From assembly GCA_025356055.1 (NCBI GenBank), contig JANXUU010000070.1:1-32350 (forward strand): a stretch of 32,350 bases of DNA, written 5' to 3'. The notes below the pieces were generated by a model. The model saw only the letters and a list, made by a program, of their open reading frames with translations. It did no database searches and was not told the DNA's origin. This DNA comes from Sphingomonas sp. Its GTDB lineage: Bacteria > Pseudomonadota > Alphaproteobacteria > Sphingomonadales > Sphingomonadaceae. Shown here one piece after another: positions 25,423 to 32,350 of the stretch. The stretch's first letter is position 1; each line of letters starts with the position of its first letter. A program made the translations under genes and the position numbers.

Positions 25423-25809
25423 GTGGCGACTTCCGACAAGGCTCCGGACGCCTTTCGGACGATCGGTGAACTGTCGCTCGAGCTTGGCGTCCCCCAGCAC
25501 ATCCTGCGCTATTGGGAGAGCAAGTTTTCCCAGCTCCGTCCGCTCCAGCGCGCCGGCAATCGCCGCTATTACCGCGCTGCCGACGTCGCCCTCGCGCGCC
25601 GCATCCACCGCCTGCTCAGCCAAGAGGGCTACACCGTTCGCGGCGTACAGAAATTGCTCGAAAGTAAGGACGAGGCCCCCGCCGCGATTGCCCTTCCCGC
25701 GCATCCGATCGAACCTTCGTCGACGAGCGCTGCGCCTGCGGCTCCGTCACTCGACATCGATCGCCTCGTCCGCCTGCGCGACCAGCTGAGCGCCGCCCTC
25801 TCCGCCTGA
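25423..25809 (+). CDS. MerR family transcriptional regulator
   Basis: The 128-residue product has the MerR winged helix-turn-helix (FRTIGELSLELGVPQHILRYWESKFSQLRPL, near 11-41, then NRRYYRAADVALARRIHRLL). A short C-terminal region lacks a recognisable effector pocket. The start is GTG 25423, giving MATSDKAPD, with AGGA upstream. A MerR-like protein directly behind ihfA is a conserved alphaproteobacterial arrangement; its target is unknown. The last 63 bases are antisense to the 3' end of the helicase gene on the other strand. Confidence 0.9.
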   Translation: MATSDKAPDAFRTIGELSLELGVPQHILRYWESKFSQLRPLQRAGNRRYYRAADVALARRIHRLLSQEGYTVRGVQKLLESKDEAPAAIALPAHPIEPSSTSAAPAAPSLDIDRLVRLRDQLSAALSA

Positions 25810-28470
25810 TCCCAGTCGTCGCGCCACGCGCGCGATCGCCACATCCAGGCTCACTCGCACTACCTGAACCTCGGGCGGAAACGCACTCAGCAACCTGCTC
25901 GGCATCGCCGCCGACAGGATCACGAACATGCCCCGGTCGCCCTGCCGCCGGATCAGCCGCCCGAACCCTTGCGCCAGCCGCGCCCGCACCATGCTGTCGT
26001 CATAGGCGCTCCCCCCGCTCGCCAGCCGCCGCGCCGCGTGGAGCACCGTCGGGCGCGGCCACGGCACCCGCTCCATCACCACCAGCCGCAGCGACTCGCC
26101 CGGCACATCGACCCCGTCGCGCAAGGCGTCGGTCCCCAGCAATGACGCCCTTGGATCATCGCGGAAAATATCGACCAGGGTGCCAGTGTCGATCGGATCG
26201 ACATGTTGCGCGAGCAACGGCAGCCCCGCCCGCGCCAGCCGGTCGGCGATCCGTGCGTGAACGCCCTTCAGCCGCGTGATCGCGGTAAACAGCCCAAGCG
26301 TCCCCCCGTCCGCAGCCTCGATCAACCGCGCATAGGCCCCGGACAGCGCCGCGAGGTCACCGCGCGGAAGGTCGGTCACCACCAGCACCTCGGCCATCCG
26401 GCCATAATCAAACGGGCTTGCCGCTTCGAAATGTTGCGGTGCGCGCGGCAGGTGCAGCGCTCCCGTGCGCGCATCGGCCTGTTCCCACCCGCCCGATCCA
26501 CGCAAGGTCGCCGAGGTCACCAGCACGCCATGCGCCGGCGCCAGCACTGCGTGGGCCAGGGGTCGCGTCGGATCGAGCCAGCGCCGGTGCATCGCGACGT
26601 CGAATTCGCGCCCCTCGACCCGGTCGATCGCTAGCCAGTCGACAAAATCGGGATCCGCCGCCCCGCCGACCCGGGCCAGCAGCCGGACCCACGCTGCAAC
26701 GGTCTCGCGCCGCCACGCCAGACCGGTAATCGCGCCTTCGACCCGCGCCCGCGCCGATGAATCGAGCCAGTCAGGCGCATCCTCCAGCACCGCTTGCAAC
26801 CGCCGGGTCAGCGCCGCCAGCGGCTGCCCCAGCGCCTCCAATGCCTCCAGCGCCCCCGCCGCGGCGGAAACCAGCGCCCCATCGGGCTCCGCCAGCTCGG
26901 TCTCGAGCCCATAGCCCGCCTCCTGTGCCTTCGATCGCGCGTACACCGTCCCCCGCACCTCGCCGAGCAGCGCCTCGACCGGTCCGAACGGCGATCCCTC
27001 CGCCAGCCGCTGCAACCAGCCGTCCGACGGCAAGGCGCGCGCCGCCTCGACCGCGCTATCGAGCGCGGTCGCCCCTTCCTCGTCGTACGAACAGACATCC
27101 ATCAACCGCGCCGCCAGTCCGCGCCGCCGTCCCCTTGCCCGTCCCTCCGGCCCGACCAGCCAGCGCCGCATTTCGATCGCCTCCTGCCCGCCCAGCACCA
27201 CCGAAAAGGTCGAATCCGCCGCGTCGAACAGATGGTGCCCCTCGTCGAACACGATCCGGCTCGGCGCGTCCGGCCGCCCCCGCGCCGCGTTGACCATCAC
27301 CAGCGCATGGTTGGCGATCACCAGGTCGGCCTCCCGACCAGCCCGCTCGGCCCGCTCGATGAAGCAGCGCCGGTAATGCGGGCACCCCGCATAGACGCAC
27401 TCCCCGCGCCGGTCGGTCAACGCGGTCGCCCCGGCGCGCCGGAACAGGCTCGGCAGCCAGCCGGGCAGATCGCCGCCGACCATGTCGCCATCCTTCGAAA
27501 AGGCCGCCCACCGCCCGACGAGCTGCGCCAGCACCGCCGCCCGGCCCGTGAACGCCCCCTGCAGCGCATCCTCCAGGTTGAGCAGGCACAAGTAATTCTC
27601 GCGGCCTTTCCTCACCACGATCCGCCGCTTGCGCTCCTCGGGATCGGCGACGATCCGCGCGCCCTCGGCGTCCAGTTGCCGCTGCAGCGCCTTGGTGAAG
27701 GTCGACACCCACACCGTCCCGCCCGCCCGCTCGGCCCACAGCGACGCCGGCGCCAGATAGGCCAGCGTCTTGCCGATCCCCGTCCCGGCCTCGGCCAGCA
27801 AGACCGTCGGCGCCCCCGCCGCTACCCTGGGCGCAAACATTCCAGCGACCTCGCCCGCCATTGCCTGCTGTCCGACACGAGCTTCGGCCCCGCTCCCGGT
27901 AAGTTCGGCCAGCCGCTCGATTGCCTCGCTCGCCGACACGCTCAGCGTGCGCGGCGGCGGCCGCTCGGCCTGCTCCTCCCATTGCGGCAGCCGCGAAAAC
28001 AGCATTCGCTCCGACCGCTCGGGCTTGACCAGTCGCGCCGCCAACAGCGGAGCCCAGCCCCACCCCAATCGCTGCAGCGTTGCGTTGGACGTCCACGCCC
28101 CTTCGCGCTCGCGCCAGTCGGCCGCGTCGAACACATCGAACAACGCTCCGGCGATAGCTCGCAACGTCCCCGCCGCCGCGCCCTCGTCGCCCGGCACCGC
28201 CAGCCCCAGCGCCCGGCTGAGCCCCGCCACCGTCGGCACGACGAACCGCGCCGGAAACACGAACGCGAACAGCTCCAGCAAGTCCAGCCCGGACAGATCG
28301 GGATAGCCCAGTCGCTGGCCGATCAGCGGCGCGTTCAGCAGGATATGAGGCGTTTCCGCCGCCCGCCCGATCGCGTCGCCGCGCGATGTCGCGCGCACGC
28401 CATTCCCGTCGGCAAGCCAGATGCCGGCATGGGTTGCGTGGAGCGCGGGAAGGGGCAAAAGGGCAGCCAT
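25747..28470 (-). CDS. ATP-dependent DNA helicase, DinG/XPD (Rad3) family
   Basis: A 907-residue superfamily 2 helicase. Walker A AEAGTGIGKT lies near residue 240, followed by four cysteines for a 4Fe-4S cluster (LCLLN, then CVYAGCPHYRRC). DEGHH Walker B lies near 424, and motif VI is QGFGRLIRRQGDR at the C-terminal end. It unwinds DNA 5'-3', as in DinG and XPD repair helicases. The start MAALLPLPALHATHAG at 28470 fits the family; ATG 28485 and an upstream extension to 28509 would add non-conserved residues. It is divergent from lysK with a 41-base gap and overlaps merR by 63 bases at the 3' end. Confidence 0.9.
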   Translation of the reverse strand: MAALLPLPALHATHAGIWLADGNGVRATSRGDAIGRAAETPHILLNAPLIGQRLGYPDLSGLDLLELFAFVFPARFVVPTVAGLSRALGLAVPGDEGAAAGTLRAIAGALFDVFDAADWREREGAWTSNATLQRLGWGWAPLLAARLVKPERSERMLFSRLPQWEEQAERPPPRTLSVSASEAIERLAELTGSGAEARVGQQAMAGEVAGMFAPRVAAGAPTVLLAEAGTGIGKTLAYLAPASLWAERAGGTVWVSTFTKALQRQLDAEGARIVADPEERKRRIVVRKGRENYLCLLNLEDALQGAFTGRAAVLAQLVGRWAAFSKDGDMVGGDLPGWLPSLFRRAGATALTDRRGECVYAGCPHYRRCFIERAERAGREADLVIANHALVMVNAARGRPDAPSRIVFDEGHHLFDAADSTFSVVLGGQEAIEMRRWLVGPEGRARGRRRGLAARLMDVCSYDEEGATALDSAVEAARALPSDGWLQRLAEGSPFGPVEALLGEVRGTVYARSKAQEAGYGLETELAEPDGALVSAAAGALEALEALGQPLAALTRRLQAVLEDAPDWLDSSARARVEGAITGLAWRRETVAAWVRLLARVGGAADPDFVDWLAIDRVEGREFDVAMHRRWLDPTRPLAHAVLAPAHGVLVTSATLRGSGGWEQADARTGALHLPRAPQHFEAASPFDYGRMAEVLVVTDLPRGDLAALSGAYARLIEAADGGTLGLFTAITRLKGVHARIADRLARAGLPLLAQHVDPIDTGTLVDIFRDDPRASLLGTDALRDGVDVPGESLRLVVMERVPWPRPTVLHAARRLASGGSAYDDSMVRARLAQGFGRLIRRQGDRGMFVILSAAMPSRLLSAFPPEVQVVRVSLDVAIARVARRLGSGGEGGAQLVAQADEAIDVE

Positions 28471-28511
28471 TGCGGGCCCATCCATGGCCACACAAGAACG
28501 AAAGGGCAACA

Positions 28512-30083
28512 GTGGACGAGGCCATCCGTGCCGCAGGCATGACCAGCAAGGCCTGGCCCTATGAGGAAGCGCGCAAGCTCATCAAGCGCTGGCCCGACGG
28601 AAAGCCCGCCAATGGCCCAATTATTTTCGAGACCGGCTACGGCCCCTCGGGTCTCCCCCACATCGGCACGTTCAACGAAGTCCTGCGCACGACGATAGTC
28701 CGCCGCGCCTATGAAGAACTGACCGGCAACCCCACCCGCCTGATCGCCTTCAGCGACGACATGGACGGCCTGCGCAAGGTTCCCGACAACGTCCCCAACG
28801 CGGAACTGCTCACCGCCAACCTCGGCAGGCCGCTGACCCGCATCCCTGATCCGTTCGGCACCCACGACAGCTTCGCCGCGCACAATAATGCGCGACTTCG
28901 CAGCTTCCTCGATCGCTTCGGCTTCGACTATGAATTCGTCTCCTCGACGCAGGCTTACGCGTCGGGCCAGTTCGACGAAGCGCTCCGCAACGTGCTGCGC
29001 CAATGGGACGCGATCCTCGGCGTCATGCTCCCGACCCTGCGCGAGGAACGCCGCCAGACCTACTCCCCCATCCTTCCGATCTCCCCCACGACCGGCCGCG
29101 TCCTCCAGGTCCCGGTCACCGTCGTCGACGCCAACGCCGGCACGATCGCCTTCACCGACGAGGACGGCACCCCGATCACCCAGTCCGCGCTGGGCGGCCT
29201 GGCAAAGCTCCAGTGGAAGGTCGACTGGGCGATGCGCTGGGTCGCGCTTGGGGTCGATTACGAAATGGCGGGCAAGGACCTCATCGATTCGACCATCCAG
29301 TCGGGCAAGATCGCGCGGATCCTCGGCGCCCGCCCGCCCGAGGGCTTCAACTACGAGATGTTCCTTGACGAAAAGGGCGAGAAAATCTCCAAGTCCAAGG
29401 GCAACGGCCTGACCCTCGACCAGTGGCTCACCTACGGCAGCGAGGAAAGCCTCGCCTTCTTCGCCTACCGCGAACCGCGCAAGGCCAAGAGCCTGCACAT
29501 CGGCGTCATCCCCCGCGCGGTCGACGAATATCTCCAATTCCGTGGCAACTACGCCTCGCAACCGGTCGAGCAGCAGCTCGGCAACCCCGTGCATCACATC
29601 CACGGCGGGAACGTCCCCGACGCCGCACTCCCGCTGACCTACGGCCTGCTGCTCAACCTCGCCTCGCTCCCCGGCGTCGGCGACAAGGCGACCGCGTGGA
29701 AGTTCGTCCAGCGCTACGCCCCCGGCACTTCGCCCGACACCGATCCCGAACTCGACCACCTCATCGGCCTCGCGGTCAACTACGCCCGCGATTATGTCGC
29801 CCCGAACCTCACCCGCCGTCCCCCCACGGAAATCGAACGCGCCGCGCTGGCCGACCTCGACGCCGAGCTCGCGGCCCTCGCCCCCGACACAGCCGGCGAC
29901 GACATCCAGAACATCGTCTTCTCCGTCGGCAAGCGCCACGAATTCGAGAGCCTCCGCCACTGGTTCCAGGCGCTCTACGAAACCCTCCTCGGCAGCAGCC
30001 AAGGCCCCCGCATGGGCAGCTTCATCGCGCTCTACGGGGTGGAGAATTCGAGGAAGCTGATCGCCGAGGCGCTGGCGCCCTAA
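28512..30083 (+). CDS. lysK: Lysine--tRNA ligase, class I
   Basis: A class I (Rossmann-fold) lysyl-tRNA synthetase, the archaeal-type enzyme common in alphaproteobacteria and unrelated to class II LysS. The 523 residues carry the HIGH-type motif PHIGTFNE near 51-58 and KISKSKGN near 294-301, plus the class I anticodon-binding alpha-helical domain at the C-terminus. The start is GTG 28512, with AAAGGG seven bases upstream; ATG 28539 would remove nine residues (MDEAIRAAG). It is divergent from the DinG-type helicase. The stop is followed within a few bases by an inverted repeat. Confidence 0.95.
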   Translation: MDEAIRAAGMTSKAWPYEEARKLIKRWPDGKPANGPIIFETGYGPSGLPHIGTFNEVLRTTIVRRAYEELTGNPTRLIAFSDDMDGLRKVPDNVPNAELLTANLGRPLTRIPDPFGTHDSFAAHNNARLRSFLDRFGFDYEFVSSTQAYASGQFDEALRNVLRQWDAILGVMLPTLREERRQTYSPILPISPTTGRVLQVPVTVVDANAGTIAFTDEDGTPITQSALGGLAKLQWKVDWAMRWVALGVDYEMAGKDLIDSTIQSGKIARILGARPPEGFNYEMFLDEKGEKISKSKGNGLTLDQWLTYGSEESLAFFAYREPRKAKSLHIGVIPRAVDEYLQFRGNYASQPVEQQLGNPVHHIHGGNVPDAALPLTYGLLLNLASLPGVGDKATAWKFVQRYAPGTSPDTDPELDHLIGLAVNYARDYVAPNLTRRPPTEIERAALADLDAELAALAPDTAGDDIQNIVFSVGKRHEFESLRHWFQALYETLLGSSQGPRMGSFIALYGVENSRKLIAEALAP

Positions 30084-30085
30084 CC

Positions 30086-30137
30086 CCTCTCCCCTTGCGG
30101 GAGAGGCCGACTCAGCGAAGCTAAGCGGGGAGAGAGG
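30086..30137. repeat. Inverted-repeat element after lysK
   Basis: CCTCTCCC (30086-30093) pairs perfectly with GGGAGAGG (30099-30106) across a five-base loop, directly after the lysK stop. The same left arm (CTCTCCCC, 30087-30094) can also pair with GGGGAGAG (30127-30134), giving two mutually exclusive stems. No T-run follows. This is an intergenic repeat of the CTCCCC/GGGGAG type frequent in GC-rich alphaproteobacteria, possibly acting as a 3'-end stabiliser. Confidence 0.5.
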
Positions 30138-30182
30138 CCGCGAGCCACAGACTCGCGAAGCAAATATCCTCAGCCGCGCAAC

Positions 30183-30208
30183 GTCTGCTTTCGCCCCATT
30201 GCGGACAT
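30183..30208. repeat. Interspersed repeat copy 1 (GTCTGCTTTC...GCGGACAT)
   Basis: The sequence is GTCTGCTTTC, CGCCCC-type centre, ATTGCGGACAT. GTCTGC and GCGGAC are imperfect inverted arms. Two relatives lie at 31408-31433 and 31863-31890. All are intergenic and in the A+T-rich end of the window. Confidence 0.6.
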
Positions 30209-30261
30209 GAGCGTGACGTGTCGAGCGAGCGTTCCACGGTTCCGGAGGGACATTTTTTGAA

Positions 30262-30274
30262 AGCACGTCGTGCT
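30262..30274 (-). terminator. Weak hairpin downstream of the DedA gene
   Basis: AGCACG and CGTGCT form a tight dyad around one base, flanked by T6 on the left (30253-30258) and A5 on the right (30275-30279). Read on the minus strand it follows the DedA stop, with a short T-run after the stem. The usable stem is only about five pairs, so termination is tentative. Confidence 0.3.
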
Positions 30275-30282
30275 AAAAACTA

Positions 30283-30894
30283 TCACTTACCCCCAACTGC
30301 ATCGTCATTCCGAGCTTCGCCTTTGAAAAGGCGCCACCCCAAAAACGCTACGGCAAGGAGTCCAACTATGACCCATGCCAAGTTGCCCAGAAGATCGGCA
30401 ATCGCCTGCACCTGATCGCTGAAGATCTGACCCAGCGATACATATATCAGCAACCAGAGAAACTCGCCTGCAACGTCCAGCGCTAAGAAACGCGGCCAGG
30501 AATAAGCAGAAAGCCCACTTGTTACGTTTATCCACGGCCCAAGCGGGCCGAATAGCCAGCGACTAAGGAAAATACCCGGTCCCGCCCATTTGAGCGAGAA
30601 TGCCTCCGCTTTAGCTACTTTATCACGCCCTCCAAAACGGGCAGTCGCGCGGTTTACGAGCGGGCGTCCACCCCAGAAGCCTACTGCGTATCCGATTTGA
30701 TCGCCCACGACCGCGCCCGCTGTGCCGGTGAGGACGACCGGCCAAAAGGATAGCTCTCCCTGGGCCACAAAGGAGCCAAGCGCGACCAGCATCAGCGAAC
30801 TCGGGAATGGCATGCCGACGGAAATCATCACAACCAGACCGAACAGCGCTGGCAACCCGTAAGTCGTCAGCATCTCGAGTAGTTGCGCGTTCAC
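30283..30894 (-). CDS. DedA family membrane protein (VTT domain)
   Basis: A 203-residue inner-membrane protein of the DedA/VTT family. Segments at about 10-32 and 37-60 flank the PFPSSLMLVALG re-entrant region; GDQIGYAVGFWGG and LSRWLFGPLGPWINVTSGL (a variant of the family's F-x-R-F-x-P-x-x-R motif) follow, and two more helices end near 190. DedA proteins are linked to proton-dependent transport of lipid carriers and membrane homeostasis; the substrate here is unknown. The start is GTG 30894, overlapping the upstream gene's TGA in GTGA, and no strong ribosome site precedes it, so translation is probably coupled. Codon use is less GC-biased than in the core genes. Confidence 0.85.
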   Translation of the reverse strand: MNAQLLEMLTTYGLPALFGLVVMISVGMPFPSSLMLVALGSFVAQGELSFWPVVLTGTAGAVVGDQIGYAVGFWGGRPLVNRATARFGGRDKVAKAEAFSLKWAGPGIFLSRWLFGPLGPWINVTSGLSAYSWPRFLALDVAGEFLWLLIYVSLGQIFSDQVQAIADLLGNLAWVIVGLLAVAFLGWRLFKGEARNDDAVGGK

Positions 30895-31268
30895 TTCTTT
30901 GGTGCGGCCGGATGCGGAGGCGGGGCAGGAGGCGGATAGGGCGGTCGCACATGGATGATCGCATGATTTAATTTCGCCGTTATCGCATCAGTGGTGGTCC
31001 CGGTCTCGTCGGCGATCCGACCGATTGGCCGGTGGTCGGGCCGCAGATGCATGCCGAGTGCCTGTTGCAAAATGTGAGGAGGAACGTGATAGGAATGAGC
31101 TACGTATCCGATCGTCATCCAACGCTCGATCGGCTCGTCTCGGTGCTGTCGCCAGTAGATAGTGTCCGCGACAAATCGCATTGCATGATAGCCCGTAAAG
31201 GCCAGCGCTCCCAAGAAAGCGGCAATAAGTAAAAGGCGTAACCGCCGCGAACTGGAAACCGTTGTCAT
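30891..31268 (-). CDS. Small membrane-anchored protein upstream of DedA, unknown function
   Basis: The 125-residue product has one hydrophobic segment (about 11-31, RLLLIAAFLGALAFTGYHAM). A soluble part follows (ERWMTIGYVAHSYHVPPHILQQALGM, then DHRPIGRIADETGTTTDAITAKL), with a helical layout that could be a DNA- or protein-binding fold, and a Pro-rich tail (YPPPAPPPHPAAPKK). ATG 31268 is chosen over TTG 31322, which would add 18 residues. It overlaps the DedA gene by four bases and is its likely functional partner. I do not recognise the family. Confidence 0.6.
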   Translation of the reverse strand: MTTVSSSRRLRLLLIAAFLGALAFTGYHAMRFVADTIYWRQHRDEPIERWMTIGYVAHSYHVPPHILQQALGMHLRPDHRPIGRIADETGTTTDAITAKLNHAIIHVRPPYPPPAPPPHPAAPKK

Positions 31269-31362
31269 CCGATCATGATGCGCGCGCTGAGCGCAAGCAG
31301 CAAGGCTGGCAGCATTAAGCAACTAGCGCTCAGTAATCTACTGCATTGGCTGACTTTGGGGC

Positions 31363-31384
31363 ACTTGCCATATGACCGGCAAGT
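31363..31384. repeat. Short inverted repeat between the DUF486 pseudogene and the membrane gene
   Basis: ACTTGCC (31363-31369) and GGCAAGT (31378-31384) pair perfectly around an eight-base loop. No T-run is present. It lies downstream of the pseudogene on the minus strand and upstream of the small membrane-protein gene, so it could be an old terminator or an operator. Confidence 0.35.
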
Positions 31385-31407
31385 TCGCTGCCCGCTGAGA
31401 GGTTAAG

Positions 31408-31433
31408 GTCGGTTTTCAGTCCATTGCGGACGA
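31408..31433. repeat. Interspersed repeat copy 2 (degenerate)
   Basis: Reads GTCGGTTTTC followed by CCATTGCGGAC, matching copy 1 at about 19 of 26 positions with the CCATTGCGGAC half intact. It abuts the 3' end of the DUF486 pseudogene. Confidence 0.5.
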
Positions 31434-31447
31434 TGGAAGCTGGCTAT

Positions 31448-31790
31448 CTAGGGTCGCCCAACGAACATGAAGGCAGCTGCGCCCGCGATGCAGGCGAATG
31501 CACCGGCATACCTCCACGTCAGAGGTTCCTTAAGAACCACCACGGCGAACACCGCCTACACTGACATGGTGATGATTTCCTGCATGATTTGAGCTGGGAG
31601 CCCGTGAAGCCGTGGGCATATCCGATGCGGTTGGCCGGCACCGCGAAACAATATTCTAGTAGCGCGATCCCCCCTCCAACTAGGATAGCTGTCGCGATTA
31701 TCCAAGTCGGGAATCGCAGCTGGCCATACCATGCCACTGTCATGAAGTTGTTGGATATCAGGAGAAGAACGAAGGTAGGCGTGACAGCAT
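31448..31790 (-). pseudogene. DMT-type DUF486 membrane protein, inactivated
   Basis: Conceptual pieces on the minus strand match the DUF486 (DMT superfamily) protein along its length. TFVLLLISNNFMTVAWYGQL and YCFAVPANRIGYAHGFTGSQLK lie in one frame (up to about 31595). After a one-base loss inside AAATCATG the next frame reads MQEIITMSV, an in-frame TAG, AVFAVVVLKEPLTWRYAGAF and IAGAAAFMFVGRP, then the natural stop at 31448-31450. A further frame change separates the only upstream ATG (31790) from the N-terminal piece. Intact family members are about 110 residues, so the gene is full length but carries at least three lesions. A working copy would be a small four-helix inner-membrane protein. 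Confidence 0.8.
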
Positions 31791-32107
31791 CTTACGCAGG
31801 GCTGCGCCGAACTGCCAGCCCGCCTGTAACTGCCAGTAAAGGGTGCTGCGCTGGCGAACCTTATGTCTGCTTTCCACCCAAAGCAGACATCCGGCGCACG
31901 ATAATTAATGCCGATTTTGCTGTCCTACAGCCACCCGATTGTGGGACACATTCCCAGCATGCTTCGGTCGCAAAAAGCTCTTTCTCAAATTCCGGAAACC
32001 ACCTTAAACTTAACCTACGTCACCGTGAACATTCGGAACATTCGCGACCCCGGTTGACCCTCCAAGGAAGCGCTGAGGGGCTGACTTTAGTCTGACCTTC
32101 CGCGCCG
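31791..32107. other. Intergenic stretch of 317 bases without a gene
   Basis: The stretch holds the perfect inverted repeat at 31863-31890, an AT-rich patch, and the tandem GAACATTCG pair near 32027-32044. Open frames here (for example one reading VCFPPKADIRR) are translations of the repeat and are not genes. No RNA gene or promoter was recognised. Confidence 0.6.
31863..31890. repeat. Interspersed repeat copy 3, perfect inverted repeat
   Basis: ATGTCTGCTTT and AAAGCAGACAT are perfect 11-base arms around CCACCC. It is the best-preserved of three related copies in the last 2.2 kb. The translated peptide CFPPKADI is a familiar artefact of sphingomonad gene prediction, consistent with a widespread repeat. 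Its function is unknown; a hairpin RNA or a protein-binding dyad is possible. Confidence 0.7.
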
Positions 32108-32350
32108 TTAGCCCGCTTTTTTAACCGCAATCCAACGATCAATTTTCGCTTCCAGTATGCTCAGCGGCAGCGCCCCCGTCATCAGCACCTGCTCATGGAA
32201 TTCGCGAATATCGAACTTCGGCCCAAGCTCCGTCTCGGCCTTCCGCCGCAACCGCTGGATGGTCAGCGCACCGATCTTGTACGCCGTCGCCTGGCTCGGG
32301 ATCGCGATATAGCGTTCGACCTCGGCGGTGGCGTCGGTCTTGCCCATCCC
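32108..32350 (-). CDS. DUF885 domain-containing protein, C-terminal fragment (runs off the window)
   Basis: Eighty C-terminal codons are present, ending at TAA 32108-32110; the gene continues beyond 32350 and no true start is in the window. The residues GMGKTDATAEVERYIAIPSQ, YKIGALTIQRLRRKAE, FDIREFHEQVLMTGALPLSILE and DRWI are the conserved end of DUF885, a large (about 550-600 residue) predicted metallo-carboxypeptidase-like family, usually secreted. Catalytic residues lie in the missing part. Codon use is again typical of the core genome. Confidence 0.85.
   Translation of the reverse strand, partial: GMGKTDATAEVERYIAIPSQATAYKIGALTIQRLRRKAETELGPKFDIREFHEQVLMTGALPLSILEAKIDRWIAVKKAG

Noticed and set aside
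28496-28510. SOS-box-like GAAC-N7-CAAC between the helicase and lysK
   Set aside because: One mismatch to the alphaproteobacterial GAAC-N7-GAAC form, and it coincides with the lysK ribosome-binding site, which explains the purine run.
26794-28542. 582-residue plus-strand frame opposite the DinG-type helicase
   Set aside because: Arg/Pro/Gln-rich shadow of a real gene with clear helicase motifs on the minus strand.
32027-32039. GAACATTCGGAAC direct repeat as a LexA site
   Set aside because: The spacing between GAAC units is five, not seven, and no gene start lies close in a suitable orientation.
31589-32095. 168-residue plus-strand frame including VCFPPKADIRR
   Set aside because: It runs antisense through the DUF486 pseudogene and then through the inverted repeat; no domain and no ribosome site.

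Overview
The window is chromosomal DNA of a high-GC alphaproteobacterium, most likely of the order Sphingomonadales. This is inferred from a class I lysyl-tRNA synthetase, MipZ in place of MinCDE, the yebC-ruvCAB-ybgC-tolQRAB-pal order, a PabB-PabC fusion, the rpmF-plsX-fabH-ihfA-merR string, and intergenic repeats of a type common in sphingomonad genomes. No rRNA, tRNA, CRISPR array or intact insertion sequence was seen. Most of the window is densely packed core genome with 1-4 base stop/start overlaps. The last 2 kb are looser and visibly richer in A+T.

Layout. (1) 26-3400: yebC, ruvC, ruvA, a DUF1622 membrane protein and ruvB, i.e. Holliday-junction processing interrupted by one foreign-looking gene. 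A palindromic repeat forms the end of ruvC. (2) 3403-8840: a secreted DUF3089 hydrolase, then ybgC-tolQ-tolR-tolA-tolB-pal, the envelope-constriction machine. (3) 8856-10088, minus strand: a small Sel1-repeat protein behind a CtrA-like half-site, and panC (TTG start). (4) 10145-12339: mipZ and a phosphoglucomutase/phosphomannomutase, followed by a convergent GT4 glycosyltransferase. (5) 13614-18809: a dispersed version of the ligase-associated DNA damage response module (MBL exonuclease, Lhr-type helicase, PdeM phosphoesterase). No ligase gene is in the window, and a small membrane protein, a small lipoprotein and an Rv2179c-like exoribonuclease lie among the repair genes. (6) 18806-22567: PabB-PabC fusion, M19 dipeptidase and a glyoxalase II-like MBL hydrolase. 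(7) 22576-25809: promoter and terminator-like leader, rpmF, plsX, fabH, ihfA and a MerR-family regulator. (8) 25747-30083: a DinG-type iron-sulfur helicase, whose 3' end is antisense to merR, and divergent lysK. (9) 30084-32350: repeats, a DedA/small membrane protein pair, a multiply broken DUF486 pseudogene, and the 3' end of a DUF885 gene that leaves the window.

The observations most worth following are the ligase-less, rearranged Lhr/Exo/PdeM repair island with an RNase inserted, the terminator-like hairpin with a U-tract between the rpmF promoter and rpmF, the repeat that supplies the C-terminus of RuvC, and the DUF486 pseudogene next to three copies of one short repeat.
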